64,000 bases of DNA from Marinobacter salarius. GTDB taxonomy: Bacteria; Pseudomonadota; Gammaproteobacteria; Pseudomonadales; Oleiphilaceae. The notes under the pieces are model-generated. The model made no database searches, was not told the DNA's origin, and saw nothing but the letters and a program-made list of their open reading frames with translations. The number at the start of each line of letters is the position of its first letter. The first letter of the stretch is position 1. Shown piece after piece: positions 35,106 to 43,645 of this stretch. Where the stretch lies: NCBI RefSeq assembly GCF_032922745.1, contig NZ_CP136693.1, positions 496,001 to 560,000 of the forward strand, given 5' to 3'. The translations under genes were made by a program, and so were the position numbers.

Positions 35106-36224
35106 TCAATCAAAGACAAAGCTTTTATTTACATCGTTAATATCAGAACAACCAATATGGGCAAGTGTGCGATCAACATCGTCTTTTAGCATTTTAATCA
35201 TTTCGTCGACACCGTATTCACCCCGAGCAGCCAAAGCCCACAGCAAAGGGCGCCCAATCAGGGTGGCCTCCGCTCCCAGCGCAATGGCCTTCACAATATC
35301 TGAGCCCCTTCTGACACCGCTATCAATCATTACGGGAATATCAACTTTCGAAACAACCTCTTCTAAAGCTTGAACCGGAGATATACAGCTATCCAACTGC
35401 CTTCCGCCATGATTTGAAAGCACTACACCGTCGACGCCTATCTGAGCACATTTGACTGCATCAGAGGCATTATTTATACCTTTTACTATTAATCTATGAG
35501 GCCACTCATCTCTTAACCATTTTAAATCCTGCCAATCGAAGCTAGCGTCCATTTTTCTGCTCATAAGGGCAGATTGAATCTCTATATTATTAAGTTCGGC
35601 AGTTTCAAAATTTGCCAGCTTCGGCATGCCATATTTAACAAGATTCCAACTCCAGGATGGATGCAAAGCTCCATCCCAAATGACCTTTGGCGTGTATTTA
35701 ATAGGCAATGAAAACCCATTTTTAAGATCTCTTTCACGGTTCCCATTTACCGCTACGTCGACCGTGAGGATGAGTGTCTGGTAGCCGTTGTCGCGAGCTC
35801 TTTGGATAAACTGCTTCGCCAGCTCTTTGTGAATTACATACAGTTGAAACCAAAGTTCGCCGTCACTGGCCTGTGCAACTTCCTCGATGGAAGACGTCGA
35901 TGCCGTTGATAACGAGAAGGGTATTCCGGCGCGAGCAGCAGCTCTGGCAATTTTCAAATCACCCTCCGGAGAGAAAAGGCCATTCAACCCAGTCGGTGCA
36001 ACTGCAAAGGGGGCCGCCTGTTTATTGCCAAGAATTGCCCGCTCAATATTGCGATTGCTTACATCAACCAATCTTTTGGGTGATAGCCTTACGTTGGCGA
36101 ACTCATTTCGATTGTGTTGCAAAGCATTTTCGTCATCGGCACCACCGTCGAGATAATCGAACACCATCTTTGGCAATCTGGATTTCGCTAGGCGACGGTA
36201 ATCGTGATAACTCACTATCTTCAT
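35106..36224 (-). CDS. mdlB: (S)-mandelate dehydrogenase
   Basis: FMN-dependent alpha-hydroxyacid dehydrogenase of 372 residues oxidising (S)-mandelate to benzoylformate. It starts MKIVSYHDYRRLAKSRLPKM and holds FDYLDGGADDE, APTGLNGLFSPEGDL, the active-site SNHGGRQLD (catalytic His) and SGVRRGSDIVKAIALGAEA. A hydrophobic/aromatic insert (about 175-205, HPSWSWNLVKYGM) sits where the P. putida enzyme has its membrane-binding segment, so it is probably peripheral to the inner membrane and feeds quinones. First gene of the leftward mandelate operon. Confidence 0.93.
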   Translation of the reverse strand: MKIVSYHDYRRLAKSRLPKMVFDYLDGGADDENALQHNRNEFANVRLSPKRLVDVSNRNIERAILGNKQAAPFAVAPTGLNGLFSPEGDLKIARAAARAGIPFSLSTASTSSIEEVAQASDGELWFQLYVIHKELAKQFIQRARDNGYQTLILTVDVAVNGNRERDLKNGFSLPIKYTPKVIWDGALHPSWSWNLVKYGMPKLANFETAELNNIEIQSALMSRKMDASFDWQDLKWLRDEWPHRLIVKGINNASDAVKCAQIGVDGVVLSNHGGRQLDSCISPVQALEEVVSKVDIPVMIDSGVRRGSDIVKAIALGAEATLIGRPLLWALAARGEYGVDEMIKMLKDDVDRTLAHIGCSDINDVNKSFVFD

Positions 36225-36573
36225 TGGTGCGTCCTCAGATTCATCAGAAAGGATAGGTTGTTGTTTTTTATCCTGAACTTTGGTTGTCTTTAATATCGTC
36301 TCTTCCGGGGCGTTCCCCCATATCGCAAGAGGAGATATCGGAAATCGTCGAGGGCACCTTTCAGAAAGTGGAGCTTATTCGATCTAGGATTACCGAGAAT
36401 CTTGCTAGCACCATGGCGCTTTATTACTTGATAGTGGGCTGACTTGATTGATGTGTTGTTTTTCACTCTTCCAGCCTCGTGATTTTATACGGTAACAACG
36501 AAAAATATATTGATCAAATTGATAAATTTTGCTATCAAATATAGATCATATGAATATTTGGATCTGTAAAATT
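36225..36573. promoter_or_regulatory. Divergent control region between mdlB and its LysR gene
   Basis: 349 bp without a gene. A+T-rich near the regulator, it contains ATTGATCAAAT at 36509-36519, followed by ATTGATAAATTTTGCTATCAA, a larger dyad. The 11-mer recurs in reverse upstream of mdlC (22093-22103), making it the best candidate for the shared mandelate operator. Confidence 0.5.
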
Positions 36574-37473
36574 ATGCAAAAATCTGATTTGGGCCTGATA
36601 AAGGTGTTCCTGTCTATCTATGAGGACGGCAGCGTTAGCAAAGCTGCAGAAACCCTCAACCTAACTCAACCTTCTGTTAGTTACTCACTATCACGCTTAC
36701 GGGACTTGTTAAATGATTCGCTATTCACGCGTACGCGGGATGGCATGAAGCCTACGTTTGCTGCGGAGCAGTACTACAGAGTATTTGCCAGCTCAGTCGG
36801 AAACATCGAACGAGCCATCGCCCTCGCAAGAGACTTCGACGCTGCTATCTCCACAAAAACCTTCCGCATTGCGCTTTCAGATTTGGGAGAGTTTTATTTG
36901 CTTCCTAAACTGCTCGAGGCCCTCCGCGAGAAGGCACCAAATTGCAAGCTAGAGATTGTTACTACTGAAATACCGAAAATAGAGGAGGAACTGCTTCAGG
37001 GTCGTATTGATTTGGCGATAGGCAACCTTAGTTTTTTAAGAAAAAGCACCAAAAGTATTTTAGCTTTCACCGAGAACTACAGCTGTATTGTTTCAAGCAG
37101 CCACCCCAGATTGAAGGAAACTGTCACCAAAGAACAATTTTTGGAGGAAAACCATATCTACGTATCTAAGGCGAGCGGCCATTTTGATGCGAGCGCATAT
37201 CTCAGAAATAGCGGTGAGACTATTAAGATAGGCCTACATATACCACACTTCTCATCTTTACCGGCAATTATCCCCAATTCACAGATGATTGCTTGTTTGC
37301 CTAGCAGAGTAGCAGAGCAGTTTGCTAAATCAGAGGGTATACGTTCATTTCCGCTTCCATTTCAGGCGGAATCCTTTAGCGTTGAGATATATTGGGTTGA
37401 TGATTTTTATAACTCAAAGGCCAAGACATGGTTGGTGGATCTAGCATTCAATGCAATAGCTGAACCTTCATGA
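36574..37473 (+). CDS. LysR-type regulator of the mandelate genes
   Basis: Transcription factor of 299 residues from the chosen ATG (MQKSDLGLIKVFLSIYEDGS), which places the HTH at the usual distance; an ATG at 36550 would add eight residues. HTH: AAETLNLTQPSVSYSLSRLR. The effector domain reads TFRIALSDLGEFYLLPKLLE, a NodD/PcpR-like pattern. It diverges from mdlBA-dctPQM and is A+T-rich like it. Regulation of mandelate catabolism is inferred from position. Confidence 0.82.
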   Translation: MQKSDLGLIKVFLSIYEDGSVSKAAETLNLTQPSVSYSLSRLRDLLNDSLFTRTRDGMKPTFAAEQYYRVFASSVGNIERAIALARDFDAAISTKTFRIALSDLGEFYLLPKLLEALREKAPNCKLEIVTTEIPKIEEELLQGRIDLAIGNLSFLRKSTKSILAFTENYSCIVSSSHPRLKETVTKEQFLEENHIYVSKASGHFDASAYLRNSGETIKIGLHIPHFSSLPAIIPNSQMIACLPSRVAEQFAKSEGIRSFPLPFQAESFSVEIYWVDDFYNSKAKTWLVDLAFNAIAEPS

Positions 37474-37601
37474 TTGGACTTCCCCGATACAGTAGACACT
37501 CCTGGCCTATGATTGGACTTACCCCGGTCCACTAGACACTCCTGGCCTATGATTGGACTTACCCCGGTCCACTAGACACTCCTAGCCTATGATTGGACTT
37601 A
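37470..37601. repeat. Tandem 40-bp repeats
   Basis: Three full copies plus a partial fourth of a unit beginning ATGATTGGACTTACCCCGG and ending GACACTCCTGGCCT (starts at 37470, 37509, 37549, 37589). The first is 39 bp with four or so changes; the next two differ by one base. The core, TGGACTTACCCCGG...TAGACAC, resembles the outer ends of IS3-family elements. They lie exactly between the mandelate island and the next block. Confidence 0.85.
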
Positions 37602-37608
37602 GCCCCAA

Positions 37609-38490
37609 TCAGGCGTTTGGCACGCCCAGTGAATCCACAAAGTAGTCCAGCAGCATTCTCACCTTTGGCGACAGGTGACGGTTATGGGGATACACCGCCC
37701 AGATACCGTCATCGTCTTCCTGGTAATGAGTCAGAAGAGGTATCAGCGTACCCGCGTCGAGTGCCGGCCCAACGTAATAATCCGGCAGCTGGACAATACC
37801 AACCCCCTTCAGCGCTGCATCCAACAAGGCTCTGCCGCTGTCACAACGCACGTTTCCACGAATCCGGACATTGCGGGGATGACCCGCATCCTGAAATCGC
37901 CAGTAGCCCAGATTCCCCTGAAGGCAATTATGGTGTTCCAGCTCAGACAGAGAGTGCGGGGTGCCATGGACAGCGAGATAAGCTGGCGAGGCGCATACAT
38001 ACAGAGTCCGGGCAGCAAGACGCCTGGCCATCAGGCTGGAATCGTCCAGTTTACCAAGCCGTACCGCAAGGTCGTAACCTTCCGCCACCAGGTCCAGTTG
38101 CTGGTTGGTCAGTTTCATTTCAACGTCGAGTTCGGGATACCGCAGTACGAAATCGTTGACCAGCGGTGCGATCGACTTCTCTCCGTAGGTTACCGGCGCC
38201 GTCAGTCGCAGCCGGCCCTGGGGCACCAGCTGCATATTGGTCATAGAGCGCTCCGCCTGTTCAAGGGCGTCCAGTATCTGGCGACAATGCTGATAGTAGA
38301 TCTGCCCGGCCTCAGTCGTGGAGACGCGCCGGGTCGTTCGATAGAACAGACGGGTGGATAACCTGTCTTCGAGCGCGCTGATCTGTCGGCTGACGTGAGC
38401 GGTCGAGACGTCCAGGCGTTTTGCCGCCCGGGTGAAGCTCTCCGTTTCAGCCACCGCCACGAATTCGTTTACACCTTCCCAGCGCTGCAT
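37609..38490 (-). CDS. LysR-type regulator beside the formaldehyde genes
   Basis: Transcription factor of 293 residues. HTH AAKRLDVSTAHVSRQISALE at about 22-41, then a CrgA/DmlR-type effector domain (GRLRLTAPVTYGEKSIAPLV). It diverges from adhC-fghA with 156 bp between, so it probably controls formaldehyde oxidation; nothing in the sequence identifies the effector. Its last codons abut the tandem repeats. Confidence 0.82.
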   Translation of the reverse strand: MQRWEGVNEFVAVAETESFTRAAKRLDVSTAHVSRQISALEDRLSTRLFYRTTRRVSTTEAGQIYYQHCRQILDALEQAERSMTNMQLVPQGRLRLTAPVTYGEKSIAPLVNDFVLRYPELDVEMKLTNQQLDLVAEGYDLAVRLGKLDDSSLMARRLAARTLYVCASPAYLAVHGTPHSLSELEHHNCLQGNLGYWRFQDAGHPRNVRIRGNVRCDSGRALLDAALKGVGIVQLPDYYVGPALDAGTLIPLLTHYQEDDDGIWAVYPHNRHLSPKVRMLLDYFVDSLGVPNA

Positions 38491-38646
38491 GTCACCACCC
38501 TACTTTTGCTTCAGCAATCCTGATTATTACACATGAGTAAAAGTGATTTCACGAATACGGTCATTATCAACATCTGTGCAGCAAATATAATCACCAGATC
38601 ATTCGGGCAGTGTCCAAATACAGATGCATCACAAACGGAGAGAATT

Positions 38647-39774
38647 ATGAGCGAGATGATCAAATCAAAAGCAGCCATTGCCTGGGGACCGGGGCAACCA
38701 CTCTCCATTGAAGAGGTGGATGTAATGCCGCCGAAAGCTGGTGAGGTTCTGGTGCGGGTGATCGCTACCGGCGTGTGTCACACCGACGCGTTTACGCTTT
38801 CCGGAGACGATCCCGAAGGTAATTTCCCCGCGATTCTGGGCCATGAAGGCGGCGGCATCGTTGAGGCCATCGGCGAAGGTGTCACGAGTGTCGAGATCGG
38901 AGATCACGTTATTCCCCTGTACACGCCAGAGTGTGGGGAATGTAAATTCTGCCTCTCTGGTAAAACCAACCTGTGCGGGAAGATCCGGGAAACCCAGGGC
39001 AAGGGCCTGATGCCCGATGGCACCAGCCGTTTCTACAAGGATGGCCAGCCAATCTATCACTACATGGGCTGCTCCACCTTTTCCGAGTACACCGTGCTGC
39101 CGGAAATCTCTTTGGCCAAAGTGAACAAAGAAGCGCCACTGGAAGAAGTGTGCCTGCTGGGCTGCGGAGTAACCACCGGCATGGGCGCCGTCATGAATAC
39201 TGCCAAGGTGGAAGAAGGTGCCACCGTGGCGATCTTCGGTCTGGGCGGCATCGGCCTGTCTGCCATTATTGGCGCTACCATGGCCAAGGCCAGCCGCATC
39301 ATTGCCGTCGATATCAATGAGAGCAAGTTCGACCTCGCGAAGCAACTTGGCGCAACCGATTGCATCAACCCCAAAGCCTATGACAAACCCATTCAGGAAG
39401 TCATTGTCGAACTGACAGACGGCGGCGTGGACTACTCCTTTGAGTGCATTGGCAACGTCGACGTGATGCGTTCTGCCCTGGAATGCTGCCACAAGGGCTG
39501 GGGCGAATCCGTCGTCATCGGCGTCGCAGGTGCTGGCCAGGAGATTTCCACCCGTCCATTCCAACTGGTGACCGGTCGAGTCTGGAAAGGCTCCGCGTTC
39601 GGCGGCGTCAAAGGCCGCTCCGAGCTTCCTGGAATTGTCGAGCGGTATCTGCAGGGCGAGTTCAAACTCAGCGATTTCATCACCCACACCATGAGGCTTG
39701 AAGACATCAATGAGGCGTTCGAACTGATGCACGAAGGAAAGAGCATTCGTAGCGTGATCCATTTCGATAAGTGA
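38647..39774 (+). CDS. adhC: Glutathione-dependent formaldehyde dehydrogenase, first copy
   Basis: Class III zinc alcohol dehydrogenase oxidising S-(hydroxymethyl)glutathione to S-formylglutathione with NAD+. The 375 residues start MSEMIKSKAAIAWGPGQPLS after a GGAG site; an ATG 38 codons upstream adds unrelated sequence. Catalytic zinc ligands lie in ATGVCHTDAFTLSG and GHEGGGIVEA, structural zinc cysteines in CGECKFCLSGKTNLC, and the NAD site is FGLGGIGLSAI. It is followed after 52 bp by fghA, completing conversion of formaldehyde to formate. Confidence 0.95.
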   Translation: MSEMIKSKAAIAWGPGQPLSIEEVDVMPPKAGEVLVRVIATGVCHTDAFTLSGDDPEGNFPAILGHEGGGIVEAIGEGVTSVEIGDHVIPLYTPECGECKFCLSGKTNLCGKIRETQGKGLMPDGTSRFYKDGQPIYHYMGCSTFSEYTVLPEISLAKVNKEAPLEEVCLLGCGVTTGMGAVMNTAKVEEGATVAIFGLGGIGLSAIIGATMAKASRIIAVDINESKFDLAKQLGATDCINPKAYDKPIQEVIVELTDGGVDYSFECIGNVDVMRSALECCHKGWGESVVIGVAGAGQEISTRPFQLVTGRVWKGSAFGGVKGRSELPGIVERYLQGEFKLSDFITHTMRLEDINEAFELMHEGKSIRSVIHFDK

Positions 39775-39826
39775 CCGGCGCGGTCGCCTGCCACCCATGG
39801 CAGGCGACTCACCCACGGAGTTCTTG

Positions 39827-40675
39827 ATGAGCATCGAAAACCTGAGCAGCAACAAAAGTTTCGGTGGCTGGCACAAGCAGTACAGCCATCAGTCCGACAC
39901 CCTTGGTTGTGTCATGCGTTTCGCGATTTACCTGCCACCACAGGTGGCTAGTGGGCAAAAGGTACCCGTCGTTTACTGGCTATCGGGGCTGACCTGCACC
40001 GACGAAAACTTCATGCAGAAAGCGGGCGCCCATCGGGTGGCCGCCGAACTGGGCATTGCCATTGTGGCCCCGGACACAAGCCCCAGAGGCGACGACGTCG
40101 CCAACGATGACGGTTACGATCTTGGCCAGGGGGCGGGGTTCTATGTGAATGCTACCGAGAGCCCCTGGAACACGCATTACCGCATGTACGATTACGTGCT
40201 GAATGAACTACCGGCACTGGTGGAGTCGGTGTTCCCAGTGACCGATCAACGCTCTGTCGCGGGACATTCCATGGGCGGGCATGGCGCCCTGGTGCTGGCA
40301 TTGCGCAATCCACAGACATACCAGTCGGTGTCTGCTTTCAGCCCGATCAGCAATCCGGTCAGTTGCCCGTGGGGCAAAAAAGCCTTTGCCGCCTATCTCG
40401 GCAACGACACCGGGCGCTGGGCTGCCTACGATGCCAGCCTGTTAATGCGCAAGGCACAGCAATTCGTGCCGGCCCTGGTGGATCAGGGTGACGCTGACAA
40501 CTTCCTGGCCGAACAGCTTCGCCCCGAAACCCTTGAGGCGTCAGCCCATATCAGCGGTTACCCGCTGGAACTGAATCTGCGCGAGGGCTACGACCACAGC
40601 TACTACTTCATTGCCAGCTTCATTGAGGACCATCTGCGATTCCATGGTCGGCATCTGGCCCCGTCCACGGTCTAG
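39827..40675 (+). CDS. fghA: S-formylglutathione hydrolase
   Basis: Esterase-D family serine hydrolase (282 residues) that releases formate and glutathione from S-formylglutathione. Visible are VVYWLSGLTCTDENFMQKAG (oxyanion region), the nucleophile elbow AGHSMGGHGALVLAL, the aspartate in LVDQGDADNFL and the histidine in GYDHSYYFIASFIEDH. Starts MSIENLSSNKSFGGWHKQY after ACGGAG. Works directly with AdhC. Confidence 0.95.
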   Translation: MSIENLSSNKSFGGWHKQYSHQSDTLGCVMRFAIYLPPQVASGQKVPVVYWLSGLTCTDENFMQKAGAHRVAAELGIAIVAPDTSPRGDDVANDDGYDLGQGAGFYVNATESPWNTHYRMYDYVLNELPALVESVFPVTDQRSVAGHSMGGHGALVLALRNPQTYQSVSAFSPISNPVSCPWGKKAFAAYLGNDTGRWAAYDASLLMRKAQQFVPALVDQGDADNFLAEQLRPETLEASAHISGYPLELNLREGYDHSYYFIASFIEDHLRFHGRHLAPSTV

Positions 40676-40719
40676 ACCTGGCCGGTTAGAAAGCCGACCT
40701 CATCAGCCGCAGAAAAAAA

Positions 40720-40741
40720 GGCCCGCTGTATACAGCGGGCC
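40720..40741. terminator. Bidirectional terminator between fghA and the rubredoxin gene
   Basis: A perfect 22-bp palindrome (halves GGCCCGCTGTA / TACAGCGGGCC). The leftward reading is followed by seven T residues, so it best serves the leftward Rieske-ALDH-rubredoxin operon, and perhaps fghA as well. Confidence 0.8.
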
Positions 40742-40769
40742 AAAGGTTCACCAACCTATGCGAATTACT

Positions 40770-42140
40770 TCAGGCAACCGAACGTTCCAGAGGCTCTCCA
40801 CACCGGTCGACCCAGAACTGTCGTTCTGAAACAATTTGCCCTGCCAGTACGAAGCCTTGAAGGCACTCCGATTCATCAAGGAAAAAGGCCCGGGAGCCAT
40901 GCTTATCGCGCTCAACCTGCCAGCGTCCTTCCAAACTGTTGGACGGACTTAACAGGGTCAGCGGAAGTGCCGGTGTTTTGACAATGACAGGCATCGGTGG
41001 GTACTGAACCATAGTTGGTCGCCCCAACAGAGTATCCGCCAGTGCCCGGATGCCGTGGGTGATTGGTGCAATGTATGGCAACAACCGGCCATTGATCTCA
41101 ACGCAATCGCCAATCGCAAATACGTCCGGGACTGTGGTCTTCATTCCACCATTGACCTGAATACCCTGATTGACGTCCGCTCCGATGGACTCTGCCAGCT
41201 CCGTTCGGGGTCGCAAGCCAACGGCGGAAATCACCAAATCGGTGACCAGCTCAGTGCCATCACGCAGTACTACCCTGTATTGGCCGCCTTCCTTCTCGAT
41301 CCGTTCGACGGTATTGCCCTGATACCAGTTCACGCCTTGCTCCCGCAACGCCTCTTGCAATTGCATGCCTACGTCATACGGCAACAACCGGTCCATCGGG
41401 GATTCGGCGAGGCCAACAACGTCCACCAGGCAACCGGCAGCCGTCAGGTCATTCGCAAATTCACAGCCGATCAGGCCATTGCCGATAATGGTGACTCTGT
41501 CGCCACTCTGCAGACGCTCCCGCATGTAGCGGTAGTCCTGCAGGTCGTTAACGCTCAATACGTCCTCGGCGCCGCTCCCCTCGATGGGCAAGCGAATGGG
41601 CTCAGCACCCAGAGCCAGCACGAGTTTGCTGTAGGGCTGGGAGCCGGCATCGGTTTCCAACGTTTTCGTTTTCGGGTCGATGCTTTGTACCCGACAGTGG
41701 GTATAGACTCGGATATTCAGGCGCTGTTCCAATGCCAGGGGCTTTTCGCTGACAAGATCGTCCGCGCTCTTGTCACGGGCCAATGCATTGGAGAGTGATG
41801 GCTTGGAATAGTGGTGACCGTCGTCTGCTGTAAATACAACGATGGGCGTGTCCGGGTTGCGTTCGCGGATTGCTTCGGCCAGGCCGTATCCTGCATAACC
41901 ACTACCTACGATGGCAATGGGTAGCGCAGCCACACTGGCTGCTTCCGTGACAGGGGCACTCGGCTTCTGCTCGGTTTTCAGCTCAATCATCTCGAAATCG
42001 GCTTTGCCCACGCCACAGTCAGGGCACACCCAGTCGTCCGGAACATCTTCCCAACGGGTACCCGGGGGAATTCCTTCGGGTGGCCAGCCCTTGGCCTCGT
42101 CGTAGATCAGACCGCAGATAGTACATAGCCACTTTTTCAT
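40770..42140 (-). CDS. Fused rubredoxin / rubredoxin-NAD+ reductase
   Basis: Two electron carriers in one 456-residue chain. Residues 1-55 are a rubredoxin (MKKWLCTICGLIYDEAKGW, second Cys pair in WVCPDCGVGKADFE). After a short linker (about 60-75) comes an FAD reductase (IVGSGYAGYGLAEAIRERN, second dinucleotide fold TIIGNGLIGCEFANDL, FAD site VFAIGDCVEIN) like RubB/AlkT. Such pairs usually feed alkane hydroxylases. Here the gene is the third of an operon after a Rieske oxygenase and an ALDH, and no ferredoxin reductase accompanies the oxygenase, so this fusion is the likely electron donor. Confidence 0.88.
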   Translation of the reverse strand: MKKWLCTICGLIYDEAKGWPPEGIPPGTRWEDVPDDWVCPDCGVGKADFEMIELKTEQKPSAPVTEAASVAALPIAIVGSGYAGYGLAEAIRERNPDTPIVVFTADDGHHYSKPSLSNALARDKSADDLVSEKPLALEQRLNIRVYTHCRVQSIDPKTKTLETDAGSQPYSKLVLALGAEPIRLPIEGSGAEDVLSVNDLQDYRYMRERLQSGDRVTIIGNGLIGCEFANDLTAAGCLVDVVGLAESPMDRLLPYDVGMQLQEALREQGVNWYQGNTVERIEKEGGQYRVVLRDGTELVTDLVISAVGLRPRTELAESIGADVNQGIQVNGGMKTTVPDVFAIGDCVEINGRLLPYIAPITHGIRALADTLLGRPTMVQYPPMPVIVKTPALPLTLLSPSNSLEGRWQVERDKHGSRAFFLDESECLQGFVLAGQIVSERQFWVDRCGEPLERSVA

Positions 42141-42193
42141 GATTTGGCCCTCCCTCGGTGCCGCTATCCGGGACAGCGGCACCGTCATCGTAT

Positions 42194-43639
42194 TTATCGG
42201 GTGATGCGAATCGCTACGTTCTTGGTGCGCACGTAACTGTAGAGTGCTTCCTGCCCTTTCTCGCGGCCATAGCCGGAGAGCCCGTTGCCACCAAACGGTG
42301 TTTCTATGCCACCGGCAAACCACTCATTGACGAACACCTGGCCGGCATCCAGTGCCTGAGAGGCACGCAGGGCCCGGCTGATGTCCCGGGTGAAGACGCC
42401 CGCGACAAGCCCATAGTCGGTGCCATTGGCCAGCTCGTAGGCTTCCTCTTCACTATCGAAAGGCGTGATGGCGATGACCGGACCGAACACTTCGTCGCCG
42501 AACAGGCGCATGTCAGGGGTGACATCCGCGTACACCGTAGGCTGCACAAACGCCCCCGGCAGACCTTCCACAGCACGCCCACCGAAAACGAGGCGTGCGC
42601 CATCCTCTTCCGCTTGACGGCACAATTCGAGAACACCCTCACGCTGCTGCATCGACACCAGCGGCGTAATATCCGGGTTATCCTTGCCGCCGCCAATGCT
42701 CAGGCCCTGGGCCAGCTCTGCAACCCGGCCAACCACCTCGTCGTAGATCTCACGCTGAACCAGCAGACGGGACATGGCCGAACAAACCTGCCCGGAATTG
42801 AAGAAAATCCCGCTTTTTACACTGGAGACAACCTCATCCAGATCCGCATCAGAAAACGCGACAGCAGCGGATTTACCACCCAGTTCCATAACGCAAGGCA
42901 CGGCATTCTCGGCGGCTGCCCGCATAATCGAACGGCCAGTCGGCACAGAACCGGTGAAGACGATCTGATTGGTTTCCTTGTGCGCCACCAACGCAGCGCC
43001 GATCTCGCGCCCGGGCCCTGCCAGGATGCTCAGCGCCCCCTTGGGCAAGCCGGCACGTTCGCATGCGGTTGCCAACAACGTGATCGCCAGTGGCGACACC
43101 TCGGGCGATTTCACGATCACTGCGTTTCCAGCAGCCAGCGCCGGTGCCAGTGAGCGCGCGCAGATCGAGACCGGAAAGTTCCACGGGACAATCTGTACTG
43201 AGATGCCCTGCGGCTCGTAGGTGGTGAAATCGACATAGTCTTCCCCCAACGGGATCGACTTGCCTTCGATCTTGTCCGCCATGCCTGCGTAATACTCAAA
43301 GTAAGCCGCGGATTCAGTGAATTCACCCAGCGCATCGTTGAGCGACTTGCCGTTCTCACGTGAGGCGAGCAAAGCGCCTTCATCCGCCAGCTTGCGGATC
43401 TCGGCTCCGATCCGGTAGAGCAGCTCCGCTCGCTGGGAAGGACGTTGACGAGTCAACCGGCCTTCCCGCACACACTTCCGTGCGGCAACGATGGCACGCT
43501 CGACATCGTCCAGGTCCGCACTGGCAATGGTGGCGAAAACGCTATCAGAGGAGGGATCACTCACCTCAATGGTCGTCTCGCTGTCGACCCATTCGCCGCC
43601 AATAAAATTCAGCCAGTGGTTGGGTTGTTTGTTAGACAT
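42194..43639 (-). CDS. Aldehyde dehydrogenase, betaine-aldehyde type
   Basis: NAD(P)-dependent ALDH of 481 residues. The nucleotide site is IVFTGSVPTGRSIM, catalytic Glu in VMELGGKSAAV and catalytic Cys in FFNSGQVCSAMSRLLV. The family includes betaine aldehyde and aminoaldehyde dehydrogenases. It starts 6 bp after the Rieske oxygenase gene ends, so the two probably act in sequence. With choline as substrate the pair would make glycine betaine as plants do; with carnitine it would oxidise malic semialdehyde. The choice is open. Confidence 0.85.
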   Translation of the reverse strand: MSNKQPNHWLNFIGGEWVDSETTIEVSDPSSDSVFATIASADLDDVERAIVAARKCVREGRLTRQRPSQRAELLYRIGAEIRKLADEGALLASRENGKSLNDALGEFTESAAYFEYYAGMADKIEGKSIPLGEDYVDFTTYEPQGISVQIVPWNFPVSICARSLAPALAAGNAVIVKSPEVSPLAITLLATACERAGLPKGALSILAGPGREIGAALVAHKETNQIVFTGSVPTGRSIMRAAAENAVPCVMELGGKSAAVAFSDADLDEVVSSVKSGIFFNSGQVCSAMSRLLVQREIYDEVVGRVAELAQGLSIGGGKDNPDITPLVSMQQREGVLELCRQAEEDGARLVFGGRAVEGLPGAFVQPTVYADVTPDMRLFGDEVFGPVIAITPFDSEEEAYELANGTDYGLVAGVFTRDISRALRASQALDAGQVFVNEWFAGGIETPFGGNGLSGYGREKGQEALYSYVRTKNVAIRITR

Positions 43640-43645
43640 AGAGAA

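Noticed and set aside
38665..39876. A 403-codon frame antisense to adhC
   Set aside because: It mirrors the high-GC codon pattern of adhC and shows no domain; adhC itself is certain.
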